A stretch of DNA of 64,000 nt from the NCBI RefSeq assembly GCF_004295665.1, contig NZ_CP034759.1, positions 2,666,001 through 2,730,000 of the forward strand, read 5' to 3'. The stretch is from Litorilituus sediminis. GTDB lineage: Bacteria; Pseudomonadota; Gammaproteobacteria; Enterobacterales; Alteromonadaceae. Below, in pieces: positions 27,951 through 36,864 of this stretch (positions are counted from its first letter, which is position 1; the number at the start of each line of letters is the position of its first letter). The notes below the pieces were generated by a model. The model saw nothing but the letters and a program-made list of their open reading frames with translations. It ran no database searches and was not told the DNA's origin. Made by a program: the position numbers and the translations under genes.

Positions 27951-28844
27951 TTACAGCTTGATTTTTGCTAAAGAGTTCCACAATGAATTAAATGCGGGTG
28001 TGGTTTGTTGCTTTCTATATAGGCGAACTTCGAGTTGGCTGTGCCAATGCTCATCACCACATACGATAAGCTGCTGGTTATCGATTTCACTTTGTAAACT
28101 AAACTCTGGGATCCAAGCGACACCAAGACCTTTTAACGCCATCATTTTAAGCCCATCAGCCATGGAAGATTCAATATTCTTAACGAGTTTTGCTTGTTGG
28201 CGATTTTGTTTAATAACCTGGGCAACTGAGCGACCCAAAAATATATTTTGTTGATAGGCAAGGTAAGGAATCGCCTCTGCTTGCTTTTGATCTAAATGAT
28301 AAAGCGGCTGACCTTGTTTATCGACTTTGCATACTGGTAGTAATTTGACTTGCGCTAATAACAGTGAATCTTGCTGATATTTATTTAATAGCGGATCGGT
28401 AAAGGCTAATAGGTAATCACATTGTTGTGAGTTTAATAAGTCGACACAGTCGTCGGCATCGGCAATATGTAATTTGCAGGAAATGTTATTAGAAAACTGA
28501 TTAATATGCTCAAGCAGCGCAGGGAATACACCGGTTGCCAAAGTATGGGTGGCAGCAAATTTAACTTGTTGTTTGTCGGCGAGCGTTGGGTTTATCTGGC
28601 TAACACCTTGCTCAAGTGTTGTCAGTACTTGCTGACAGGTTTGGGCGAATAACTCACCTTGTGCTGTCAATTGAATCGGTGATGAAAGCCGGTTCACAAG
28701 TTTACAGTTTAAGTGGTTTTCTAAGCTTTGAATACGTCTGCTAAATGCTGGCTGACTAACATGGCGCATATTAGCCGCATCAGAAAAGCTCAAACTTTGG
28801 CTAAGCTGTAAAAAGTCTTTTAACCACTTTATTTGTAGATCCAT
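27951..28844 (-). CDS. LysR-type regulator, HypT/YjiE-like
   Basis: 297 residues. The N-terminal helix-turn-helix is WLKDFLQLSQSLSFSDAANMRHVSQPAFSRRIQSLE, a strong resemblance to the HypT/YjiE subgroup, whose start reads similarly (WL.DFL, VSQPAFSRRI). The effector domain begins near residue 90 (KFAATHTLATGVFPALLEHI) and keeps GLGVAWIPEFSLQSEI. E. coli HypT responds to hypochlorite, but here the neighbour is aspA, so control of aspartate catabolism is equally plausible. Both are inferences. It has the same orientation as aspA, unusual for LysR regulators, which often face their target. Confidence 0.85.
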   Translation of the reverse strand: MDLQIKWLKDFLQLSQSLSFSDAANMRHVSQPAFSRRIQSLENHLNCKLVNRLSSPIQLTAQGELFAQTCQQVLTTLEQGVSQINPTLADKQQVKFAATHTLATGVFPALLEHINQFSNNISCKLHIADADDCVDLLNSQQCDYLLAFTDPLLNKYQQDSLLLAQVKLLPVCKVDKQGQPLYHLDQKQAEAIPYLAYQQNIFLGRSVAQVIKQNRQQAKLVKNIESSMADGLKMMALKGLGVAWIPEFSLQSEIDNQQLIVCGDEHWHSQLEVRLYRKQQTTPAFNSLWNSLAKIKL

Positions 28845-28917
28845 AGTGTCTTTATGCTCGGTATTTTCGCCGCGTTAGTTGAGCATGCTACGAAAATACC
28901 TTGTTGAGTTAGCGCTG

Positions 28918-30189
28918 TTATTTATCTGTAGCAGCTATTTTGGCATGGAGAATATTAACTTGCCACTGTTGTGCTTTTTGTTGTTTCGCTACCACTAACG
29001 CCCGTTGGTAATAGTGATGTGCGCTAGTCATATCCGCTAATTGTTCATAAACCCCAGCAATGGCTTTTATATGTTCGATGGAGTGTTTAAACTCGACTTC
29101 AACGGCTTTAAGTAGTGCTAACGCTGTTTTGGGGGAGTCAAAGTGGCCTGCATAGCTTGCTTGCATGGCAATAAAGGCTTGCTTACTTGCTGGCAATTGT
29201 TCGCTGGCATACTGAATGAAATTAGGCAATTCTTGCACTAAGCCTGCTTTGTAATGCATGCGTATAGCCGCCTTAATAGCAGCTTTGGGTATGCTTTGCT
29301 GAAAATCAAACTCATCCATTACTTGTTGGTAGTGGCCGATGATATCGGTAGCAGAATCAAATTTAGCCAGTTGTTTTTCTGGGATATACCAAGCATTAAA
29401 TAGCGTTTTTAAATTATTACGCAAGGCAATTAGGCCAACAGAGTTGTGATTTTCATCGTCGTAATGGCTAAACGACCAATTTAGGTTTGCCGGTTGATTG
29501 ACATCTAAAAAGTTCAGTAAGTCATATTGGCCCATACGAGTTTCATCACCTAATGATAAAAATAGTGAAACTGGCTTATCATCACTGATCTTAAGTTTGC
29601 TTTCTGCCCTTTTAACTATGGCGTTATCGCCAAGCCATACCGATGGACTAATGGCAATGTAGTTATTAAATGAAGTAGGCTGTTCAATCAGTGCATTTAA
29701 TACAAATAACCCCCCCATAGAATGGCCTACTATGCTTTTATGTGGGCTGGTTCGGTATTTTTTCTCAATAAAGGGTTGTACCTCATCGGTTAAGAAAGAC
29801 AAGAATAGCTTGGCTTGACCTATTACTTTGTCATCCCTTGGTGTCGCTATACTGTCGGGTGTTGTGAACTTGTGATAACTGTCAGTGCCTTTGTCGCTAA
29901 TAGCAACGACGATGACATCAGGAATACGTTGCCCCTTGTTGGCTAGTAAGTCCAGCATGCCAGCGACACCAGAAAAGTTATAGTCGCCGTCCATCAAATA
30001 GATGACCGGGTAGCTTGCATTTAAGTGAGCGTGGTAGTTTTCCGGTAATAGTATTTGTAACTGCCGTTTTTGTGCGAGTAGTTTTGAGTTAATTTCAACC
30101 CTCTCGCCTAAAGTAAATGGGTTAGCCTGGCTGGTAAAGCTGGCTATTGAGACAAGCAAAAAAGCTAAAATAAATAAAGATCTAATCAT
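28918..30189 (-). CDS. Exported alpha/beta-hydrolase (esterase D/IroE-like) with helical tail
   Basis: 423 residues. A signal peptide ends at SQANP. The hydrolase domain (about 25-280) carries YPVIYLMDGDYNFSG, DVIVVAISDKG and the nucleophile elbow SIVGHSMGGLFV with Ser near 156. A late DDENHNSVG supplies the likely catalytic His. It resembles the putative esterase family that includes siderophore esterases and esterase D. The last 130 residues look like TPR-type helices (YQRALVVAKQQKAQQW). It is probably periplasmic, substrate unknown. It follows an S9 peptidase gene on the same strand, but a terminator separates them. Confidence 0.8.
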   Translation of the reverse strand: MIRSLFILAFLLVSIASFTSQANPFTLGERVEINSKLLAQKRQLQILLPENYHAHLNASYPVIYLMDGDYNFSGVAGMLDLLANKGQRIPDVIVVAISDKGTDSYHKFTTPDSIATPRDDKVIGQAKLFLSFLTDEVQPFIEKKYRTSPHKSIVGHSMGGLFVLNALIEQPTSFNNYIAISPSVWLGDNAIVKRAESKLKISDDKPVSLFLSLGDETRMGQYDLLNFLDVNQPANLNWSFSHYDDENHNSVGLIALRNNLKTLFNAWYIPEKQLAKFDSATDIIGHYQQVMDEFDFQQSIPKAAIKAAIRMHYKAGLVQELPNFIQYASEQLPASKQAFIAMQASYAGHFDSPKTALALLKAVEVEFKHSIEHIKAIAGVYEQLADMTSAHHYYQRALVVAKQQKAQQWQVNILHAKIAATDK

Positions 30190-30321
30190 ATACCCGATTG
30201 AAAATAAGAATTATTTGAGGGCGAAAGCATAGGTGAATTTTTCGTGCTTGGCAATGTGATTTCTTGCTCAGTCATGCCATAGTCGATGCAATGGCTATTA
30301 TGGAGAGCATACGCGCAGACA

Positions 30322-30350
30322 ATAAAAAAGCTGCCTAAGTTGGCAGCTTT
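30322..30350 (-). terminator. Terminator of the S9 peptidase gene
   Basis: AAAGCTGCC (30327-30335) pairs with GGCAGCTTT (30342-30350). On the minus strand a T-rich stretch follows, 24 bp after the peptidase stop. Confidence 0.85.
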
Positions 30351-30373
30351 GTTAAGATAAAGTAACTAGTTCT

Positions 30374-32443
30374 CTAGCTTTCTTTTTTCGCTTTTAAATT
30401 AGCTTTGTGCGGTAATTCATGCGCAGGCATTTCTTTACCGTCATTTTTCAAGTAATGATCCATCCAACGCATTAAACGTAAGCTGTAATCATATTTTGCC
30501 GCGGCTTTGCGGTTACCATGACCTTCACCTGGGTAGTAAACTAAACGTACTGTTTTGCCACGTACCTTCATGTAGCGATAAAGCTCCATTGATTGTGCCG
30601 GGTGCACACGTGGGTCATCTTTACCGTGCATAATTAATAGTGGTGTTTGTGATTGTTCAACCCAGTAAATTGGGCTGCGCTCTAAGTACCACTGCCACTT
30701 CTCCCAAGGGTAAGAGCGAGCGTGTACTAAGTGCATTTCATTAGAAATATCTGTAGTACCAAACTTAGATAATTGGTTAGCAATACCAACAAACATGACA
30801 CTAGCAGCGAAGTGTTTAGTCAGTTTAGTTGCGCCCCAAGCTGAAGCATAGCCACCGTATGAGCCACCAGTAATACCAACTTTTTTCTCATCAACTAAAC
30901 CAATTTTTACTAAGTGATCTTTTAAATCAACTAAGTCATCAAACTCTTTACCTGCATAGTCATTTTGACCTAGCTTAGAGTAGTCAACACCTTTACCTGT
31001 GCTACCGCGGTAGTTTGGATAAAATACTGCGTAACCATTCGCTGCCGCTAGTTGACCCGGACGAGAATAAGCGGTTAACCAACCATTCTTATCATGGCTT
31101 TCAGGGCCGCCGTGTACCGACATAATAAGTGGGTAACGCTGACCTTTGTCGTAATCTAATGGGTAAACTAATACACCACCAATTTCTACGCCATCACGTG
31201 CTTTAATGGTAATGCTTTCTTGCTTAGCAAATTTTACATCGTCTAACCATTGGTTTGAATTAGTTAAGCGTGTTTGCTTGAACTTGCCACCACGAAGCAT
31301 AAAGACTTCGTTAGGGTGCTTAGCGGTATTACCACGTAAAACAACGGTTTTGTCTGAATCAGAAACACTTAAGTTTGCCGCAATGAATTTGCCTGGTTTA
31401 ACAATACTCTTGTACTTGGTCAGGCTAGGCTTAACTTTAGCAACAATAGAGTCGGTACCAATATTTGAGATAAAGAACAATTCATTACGCTTATTTGCCC
31501 ACTCAAAATCAGCAATATGACCTAAGTGATTAGGAATCCACTCTTTAATGTTACCTGTTTTGCTTTCGGCTAAATATAAACGGCCAGTGGCAGGGTCGTG
31601 CTTATCTTGTGCGCCTAAAATGGCAATGTATTGACCATCGTAAGAAAACTCAGCAGCACCCAATTTACCTTCAGTAGCAAATGATGTTTTAACTGCTTGT
31701 GTTTTCGCGTCAACAATATGCCATTGTGACTTCATGTATTTGTCATCAATGAGTGCTGTTGGTTGTGTTTTTACCAATAAGGTTTCACCATCAGGTGAAA
31801 AGTGTACGTCTGAAACATAGTTTTCAATATTCCATGCTTCTGGCGTTAACTTAGTTGCCGCGTCGGCTAAATCAACCACATATAAGTGTTGGTTGGTTAA
31901 ATCTTCTTCATAGACTTCAGCTTTAAAGCCGAGCTCTTTTAATTTCTTAACTGATTTGTCTTTGGCTTTTTTTGCTAAAATAGCAACCTGCTTGTTATCT
32001 TCACTTAAGGTATAGCTATTGATGCTAGTGCCTTTTAATGAGATAAACTTTTGTGCTTGACCACCGTCTTCGGCGATGCGGTACAGGCTAGTAAATTTAT
32101 CGCCTTTCATTTTGCTTAAAAAGTAAATGTAATCACCGTCGGCAGACCACTGAATGCTGCGAATGTTTACTTTACCTGTGATATACGGACGCTCTTTACC
32201 TTCATCATCAACTAGGTATAACTCAGCCCAGTTTTTACCGTCTTTTTCAACATACAATTCACGTGGCACAGAGCGAATAAAAGCAATGTTTTCACCATCA
32301 GGGCTAACCTGTGCTTGGCCAACACTTTGTAGCGTGGCTAAGTTTTCATGGGTTATGGTGTTTTCAGCAGCAATGGCTGAGTAACTAAGCAAGCCAAGGC
32401 TAATAGCTAACGCTTGCTTGATAGATTTTAATTTCAGATTCAT
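30374..32443 (-). CDS. Exported S9 family prolyl-oligopeptidase-type peptidase
   Basis: 689 residues with a signal peptide ending SAIAAEN. The N-terminal half is a PD40-type propeller (QVSPDGENIAFIRS, QWSADGDYIYFLSK, HFSPDGETLLVKTQ). The C-terminal alpha/beta-hydrolase has the nucleophile in GITGGSYGGYASAW (Ser near 528), the Asp in MHGKDDPRVHPAQS and the His in YPGEGHGNR, so the triad is complete. It probably cleaves short peptides in the periplasm as a dipeptidyl/oligopeptidase. It is a single gene with its own terminator, consistent with a protein-degrading marine heterotroph. Confidence 0.93.
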   Translation of the reverse strand: MNLKLKSIKQALAISLGLLSYSAIAAENTITHENLATLQSVGQAQVSPDGENIAFIRSVPRELYVEKDGKNWAELYLVDDEGKERPYITGKVNIRSIQWSADGDYIYFLSKMKGDKFTSLYRIAEDGGQAQKFISLKGTSINSYTLSEDNKQVAILAKKAKDKSVKKLKELGFKAEVYEEDLTNQHLYVVDLADAATKLTPEAWNIENYVSDVHFSPDGETLLVKTQPTALIDDKYMKSQWHIVDAKTQAVKTSFATEGKLGAAEFSYDGQYIAILGAQDKHDPATGRLYLAESKTGNIKEWIPNHLGHIADFEWANKRNELFFISNIGTDSIVAKVKPSLTKYKSIVKPGKFIAANLSVSDSDKTVVLRGNTAKHPNEVFMLRGGKFKQTRLTNSNQWLDDVKFAKQESITIKARDGVEIGGVLVYPLDYDKGQRYPLIMSVHGGPESHDKNGWLTAYSRPGQLAAANGYAVFYPNYRGSTGKGVDYSKLGQNDYAGKEFDDLVDLKDHLVKIGLVDEKKVGITGGSYGGYASAWGATKLTKHFAASVMFVGIANQLSKFGTTDISNEMHLVHARSYPWEKWQWYLERSPIYWVEQSQTPLLIMHGKDDPRVHPAQSMELYRYMKVRGKTVRLVYYPGEGHGNRKAAAKYDYSLRLMRWMDHYLKNDGKEMPAHELPHKANLKAKKES

Positions 32444-32753
32444 GTTTATTCCTAATCTAAGTCCTACAGAGAAACCAAATTTTGTTCAGTATTGCTGAGC
32501 AAAATGGTCAAGGGGAAATCCTAGTATTACTGCTCGATTTTATGTGTTTTTGCCTTGCAAACCAACAGCGTTTTTTATCAAAGTCGATGAATGGAGAGAA
32601 AATCGAGATTAAATAGAGCTAAATGCCGACATTTTATCGTTAATATTACGCTTTTTAGCAGATGTCATTGTTATTTTTTGTTGAAGTTTGCTAGCTAATA
32701 GGCCTAGTATTAAGGTACTGGCTTTTAGTATATTGCAGGCACTTTATTAGATA
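32444..32753. other. Intergenic region with one inverted repeat
   Basis: 310 bp between divergent genes. TTTTGTTCAG (32480-32489) and CTGAGCAAAA (32495-32504) form a 10-bp inverted repeat with one G-U pair, 37 bp upstream of the S9 peptidase start. It may be a leader hairpin or an operator. Nothing else clear is visible; the remainder is AT-rich and must hold two promoters. Confidence 0.3.
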
Positions 32754-33500
32754 ATGATAAAAATAACGCTTCATTTATGTTTTGCTTTATTGGTTATGCT
32801 ATCAAGTGTTGCTCACGCCCAAAAAACACTACACATAGGTGTTGGTAATTTCCCGCCTTTTTTTATTGAACATGAGCAAAGTGGCTTATTTTTAGAAATC
32901 ACAAAAACTATTTTTGCTCAGCTACCCGATTATTCACCTAGTTTTATTTTTATGAGTAATCACCGATTATTGCATGAAATTAATAGCGGTAAACGTCTTG
33001 ATGTTGCCTGTAATATTTTTGCTGGCCCTGATGTAAAAGGTTATTTATCTAAGCCTATTTTTCGTTATCAAGATGTCGCGGTGACTAGGAAAAAAGATAA
33101 TTTTAGCATAGCGTCAGTTGCTGATTTGCAGTCACTTTCTATTGCGGCTTATCAAGGTGCTACAGAGTTGTTGGGCGCTGACTATAAAGCGATGGCGATG
33201 ACTAATGCCAATTACAGCGAACATGCGCATCCAAAAGAAACCACCTATTTACTTGTTTCAGGGGAAAAAGCGGTGCGTGTTGGTGATATCAGTATTTTTT
33301 TGTATGACCTAAAGCGAAAGCAATATGCCAAGACAACCGATATGAAACAAACTGATTTTACTGTGCACCGTATATGGCAAGATGTATATAGCCATATGGC
33401 GTTTAAAGACAAAGCGCTGCGTGATGAAGTCGATAGTGTTATCACTCAGTTACTTGAAAATGGTGTTATAGATAAGATTTATCAAAAGTATCAGCAGTAA
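32754..33500 (+). CDS. Periplasmic solute-binding protein, family 3 type, orphan
   Basis: 248 residues. The signal peptide ends at SVAHAQ. The opening KTLHIGVGNFPPFFIEHEQSGLFLEITKTIF is the family-3 binding-protein start. RLDVACNIFAGPD and SIAAYQGATELLGADYKAM mark the two lobes, and GVIDKIYQKYQ is the usual last helix. It is probably a secreted sensor or transport component for an unknown small ligand. The next gene, 150 bp downstream on the same strand, is another binding-protein-like gene, so the two may act together. The ribosome site is weak. Confidence 0.75.
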   Translation: MIKITLHLCFALLVMLSSVAHAQKTLHIGVGNFPPFFIEHEQSGLFLEITKTIFAQLPDYSPSFIFMSNHRLLHEINSGKRLDVACNIFAGPDVKGYLSKPIFRYQDVAVTRKKDNFSIASVADLQSLSIAAYQGATELLGADYKAMAMTNANYSEHAHPKETTYLLVSGEKAVRVGDISIFLYDLKRKQYAKTTDMKQTDFTVHRIWQDVYSHMAFKDKALRDEVDSVITQLLENGVIDKIYQKYQQ

Positions 33501-33649
33501 ACAAGCTCGAAAGAGCAGTAGCTATTCTTAAAAAGAAATTTTTCAAAATCTATCTATAATTGGTGATAACTAAATGCATCAATGCTTTTAACTATCATTT
33601 TGGTGAAGGATTCGCGTTTTGATCTGTTCAAAGCATAACGAGGTAGGTT

Positions 33650-34516
33650 ATGCATCAGGTAATCTTTTACCTATTAATCTTAATTTCTTTCGCCAGCCTA
33701 GCAAGTGAGCGGCAGGAGATTATTTGGCTTTCAGATGATGAAAATTATGTGAAGAATTTTCGTCAACCTAGGGCTGATAATATCGACTCTGATACCAACA
33801 ATTTGTTATTAGCGAAAATAAAACAGTATGACATTAGGTTGCAGTACACACCGCTTGGTCGTATTGAAAAATTAATGACATCTGGTGACAACTATTGCAT
33901 TGCTAACCGCCTAAAGAACGCTACCAGAATCAAAGAGAATCTCTTTAGTTTGCCAGTTAACTTGTTTGTTGGTTTACGTTTATATTCTAGCCAAGCGATA
34001 GAGCCAACCCTGATAGATTCAACAGGCGAGTTAAACTCTTTGCATGATTTATTCTTAGCCAAACCTGAAAACGTTTTATTAGTGAGCCGCGGTCGTTCAT
34101 ACGGGGATATACTTGACCAACAGGTGGGTGAAATCGCCGAGAAAAACCTCTATGTGCTGTCAGGTCAAAGCTATATTCAGGCCGCATTTGAAATGTTGGC
34201 CCATAATCGCGTTGATTATATTATTGAGTACCCCGCAGAAGTTACCATGATGTTAAGAAAACACCCTAGAGCACTTAATGTAAACTCGGTTAGTATTAAG
34301 GGTTCGAAAAATTATGTTATTGGTTATTTGGCGTGCAATAAATCGGCAATAGGACAGAAGTTTATTGATTATGTTAACACCCTGCTAAAAGATCTATATC
34401 AAAGTGAAGCTTTTTATCAGGCACATGTGCGTCATTTAACACCAGCAGATGTCGCTGTGTTTACCCGCTATTTTAATCAGGAGTTTGCTACCAATTATAC
34501 AAGTGCTGGCAATTAA
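33650..34516 (+). CDS. Binding-protein-like periplasmic protein
   Basis: 288 residues. A signal peptide (YLLILISFASLAS) is followed by a two-lobe-like sequence: IIWLSDDENYVKNF, LQYTPLGRIEKLMTSGDNYCIANRLKNATR, and VDYIIEYPAEVTMMLRK. It resembles divergent family-3 solute-binding proteins lacking a partner transporter. The ligand is unknown. GAGGTAGG precedes the ATG. A bidirectional terminator follows directly. Classification as a binding protein is by overall pattern, weaker than for its neighbour. Confidence 0.6.
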   Translation: MHQVIFYLLILISFASLASERQEIIWLSDDENYVKNFRQPRADNIDSDTNNLLLAKIKQYDIRLQYTPLGRIEKLMTSGDNYCIANRLKNATRIKENLFSLPVNLFVGLRLYSSQAIEPTLIDSTGELNSLHDLFLAKPENVLLVSRGRSYGDILDQQVGEIAEKNLYVLSGQSYIQAAFEMLAHNRVDYIIEYPAEVTMMLRKHPRALNVNSVSIKGSKNYVIGYLACNKSAIGQKFIDYVNTLLKDLYQSEAFYQAHVRHLTPADVAVFTRYFNQEFATNYTSAGN

Positions 34517-34550
34517 AAAAGCCTGCATGTGGATTAGCAGGCTTTTGATT
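34517..34550. terminator. Bidirectional terminator
   Basis: AAAAGCCTGC (34517-34526) and GCAGGCTTTT (34537-34546) form a stem with A/T tails on both sides. It serves both the binding-protein gene and the convergent aminopeptidase gene. Confidence 0.85.
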
Positions 34551-34570
34551 TATAAGGTAGTTTTGGCTAA

Positions 34571-35935
34571 TTAACCAAATCGTTGATTTAAATAATCAAA
34601 TACCGCTCGAATCCCGAATGCTTCACCGCCTAATGGGCGGCCTGATTGTTTACGAATATTAAAGGCCATAACATCAAAGTGAACCCAATCAGTGCCTTCA
34701 TTAATAAAATCTTGTAAATATAATGCTGCGGTTACCGCACCACCAAAAGGTACTGTGGCACAGTTAGTCATATCGGCAACGGTACTTTTTAGTAAGTCAC
34801 GATAAGGTTTGTACAATGGCATACGCCATACCGGGTCGGTAATTTTACTACCAGCTAAGGTGATACCGTTGGCAACGTCGTCACTGGTAGAGAAAAATCC
34901 TGGTAACTCTGTGCCTAACGCGACACGCATAGCGCCGGTTAAGGTGGCAAAATCAATTAATAACTCTGGGTTATCATTTTCAGCCTCAGCAAGGGCGTCA
35001 CACATAACTAAACGACCTTCAGCATCGGTATTGTCAATTTCAACACTGATGCCTTTACGAGTAACCACAACATCGCCTGGGCGAAGGGCATTACCTGATA
35101 CAGCGTTTTCTACCGCTGGGATAAGTACGCGTAAACAGATAGGTAGTTTATGCGCCATAATAAGTTGCGCTAAACCAAGTACATGCGCTGAGCCGCCCAT
35201 ATCTTTTTTCATGTTACGCATGCCGGCAGCAGGCTTAACATCTAAACCACCACTATCAAAACAAACGCCTTTACCTACTAAGGTGACTTTAGGGTGTTTT
35301 TTATCGCCCCAAGTTAAATCAATCAGGCGTGGTGCATGGACACTGGCTCGGCCTACTGCATGAATGGTTGGGTAATTTTGTGTTAATAAGTCATCGCCAA
35401 TAATGTGTTTAACTTCGCCGCCAAACTCATCAACCAAATCTTGGGCAGCGTGGGCTAAGTCTTCTGGCATCATGTCGGCTGCTGGTGTATTAACTAAGTC
35501 ACGAACTAAGCTTGTTGCGCTAGCGTATTTACTTGCGCTATCAACCAGTGCTTGCTTACCTACTGCTAATACAGGTAGTGCTTTTTCGGCTTTTTTATTG
35601 ATGTAACGGTCAAACTGGTAAGCACCGATTAGCCAAGCAAAACAAATGGCTTGATGATGTGCCTCGTCAGCCTGTAGCAAATATTGGCCCTCAGGCAACT
35701 GGGTAATTAAATCGCCACAAGCAAAGTAGTGGCTGGCATCATCAACAACAAATACGGCTTGCGCTAAGTCGCCATTTTGTTTTGGCAATAAGGCGAGACC
35801 TTGGCTGGAAAAGCCGGTTTTTGTTAACCAATTTTGGCTAAAATCATCTTGTTTTGCTAACCAGTTATCATAGTTAGCCTTTTCTAAAATTGTCAGCGGG
35901 GTACCTGTGGTATCGGCATTTAATAGATGGCTCAT
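34571..35935 (-). CDS. M17 leucyl aminopeptidase family protein
   Basis: 454 residues. The catalytic C-terminal domain has TLVGKGVCFDSGGLDVKPAAGM, the Lys/Asp metal ligands in MKKDMGGSAHVLG, and the signature NTDAEGRLVMCDAL near residue 301. The DFATLTGAMRVALG segment is also conserved. The N-terminal domain (about 1-150) is divergent, as in the shorter PepB-like branch rather than classical PepA. It releases N-terminal residues from peptides in the cytoplasm using two metal ions. The 35936-36148 upstream gap shows only AT-rich promoter-like sequence. Confidence 0.93.
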   Translation of the reverse strand: MSHLLNADTTGTPLTILEKANYDNWLAKQDDFSQNWLTKTGFSSQGLALLPKQNGDLAQAVFVVDDASHYFACGDLITQLPEGQYLLQADEAHHQAICFAWLIGAYQFDRYINKKAEKALPVLAVGKQALVDSASKYASATSLVRDLVNTPAADMMPEDLAHAAQDLVDEFGGEVKHIIGDDLLTQNYPTIHAVGRASVHAPRLIDLTWGDKKHPKVTLVGKGVCFDSGGLDVKPAAGMRNMKKDMGGSAHVLGLAQLIMAHKLPICLRVLIPAVENAVSGNALRPGDVVVTRKGISVEIDNTDAEGRLVMCDALAEAENDNPELLIDFATLTGAMRVALGTELPGFFSTSDDVANGITLAGSKITDPVWRMPLYKPYRDLLKSTVADMTNCATVPFGGAVTAALYLQDFINEGTDWVHFDVMAFNIRKQSGRPLGGEAFGIRAVFDYLNQRFG

Positions 35936-36148
35936 GGGTTTCCTTTGTTTGCTGCTGTAATGAATGTTTTGATTGTAACCTAAGATTGCCGGATAAAAAG
36001 CGAATTTACGGCATTTATTTATCGATTTAATCTGGTTTGATAAGAAATTATCTTTTTATAAAGCTTAGCTTACATTGACTAACCTAAACTCGGCCTTGGG
36101 AGTTTGTCAGCAAGGAGATAATTTAACAAATTTTTTGCAGAAGAGTGA

Positions 36149-36862
36149 CTAGAGCAAAATATCTTTCAGTAACAAGGTGTGTTTTTGCTGATTTTTACTG
36201 GTTTGAGCAAGCAGTAATTCAGCGGTAGCTATGGCGTCATTTAAGGCATTATGGGCGTGGTGTTCAGGTAATTGGTAGCGGTTACGTAGGCTTGATAACC
36301 TAAGCTCAGAAGGGTCGTAAGCAACATCTCGTTTATCAAGTTTGCGTTTGGCAATGGCTAAGGTATCTATAATGGGAAAGGTGGGTACTAAGCCATAAAG
36401 TTCAAAGCATGCTTGTTGTAAGAATTGTTTTTCAATGCGGGCGAAGTGTACCAGCATTACCTTGCCAGTAAGCGCTTTTAGTAAGGCTTCAACGACAATA
36501 CGTAGCTTTTCACCCTGATCTTTTTGCTGATCGGTAATGTGATGAATAATAACATTACTTTCTTTTAATTGTGCTTTGGTTTTGATGATTTGGTGATAGC
36601 AGGAGTTTAGCTTAATTTGCTGTTTTTCAATTTCGACAAAGCCAACACTGAGTAATTTATCCTGTTTCGCATCTAAACCTGTGGTTTCAAAGTCTACCGA
36701 TAAAATCGGTAAGCGAGATATCGGGGTTTTCAGATCGGGAAAGGGCACTGATAAAAAGTCTTTTAACGCACCGTCGGGGGCTTTTTTGAGTAACTGCTTA
36801 CGTTTGCTTTCATAGCCTAGTAGCCAGTTAAATAAAGGCGAGTTTGCTATCGCGCTGCTCAT
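36149..36862 (-). CDS. DnaQ-like DEDDh 3'-5' exonuclease
   Basis: 237 residues. Exo I is SVDFETTGLDAKQDKLLSVG with catalytic Asp and Glu, Exo II lies in VMLVHFARIEKQFL, and Exo III is HHAHNALNDAIATAELLL with the catalytic His and Asp. An N-terminal 45-residue extension precedes the exonuclease. It is related to the polymerase III epsilon subunit but stands apart from replication genes. It begins two bases after the stop of the DUF294 gene, so they are translationally linked. This pair is habitually found beside the DUF4212/symporter genes in marine gammaproteobacteria, for reasons unknown. Confidence 0.88.
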   Translation of the reverse strand: MSSAIANSPLFNWLLGYESKRKQLLKKAPDGALKDFLSVPFPDLKTPISRLPILSVDFETTGLDAKQDKLLSVGFVEIEKQQIKLNSCYHQIIKTKAQLKESNVIIHHITDQQKDQGEKLRIVVEALLKALTGKVMLVHFARIEKQFLQQACFELYGLVPTFPIIDTLAIAKRKLDKRDVAYDPSELRLSSLRNRYQLPEHHAHNALNDAIATAELLLAQTSKNQQKHTLLLKDILL

Positions 36863-36864
36863 GA

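Noticed and set aside
34809..35363. 184-residue open frame opposite the aminopeptidase gene
   Set aside because: It lies wholly antisense to a gene with clear catalytic motifs, has no ribosome site and has low-complexity Ser/Ala/Thr composition typical of a shadow frame.
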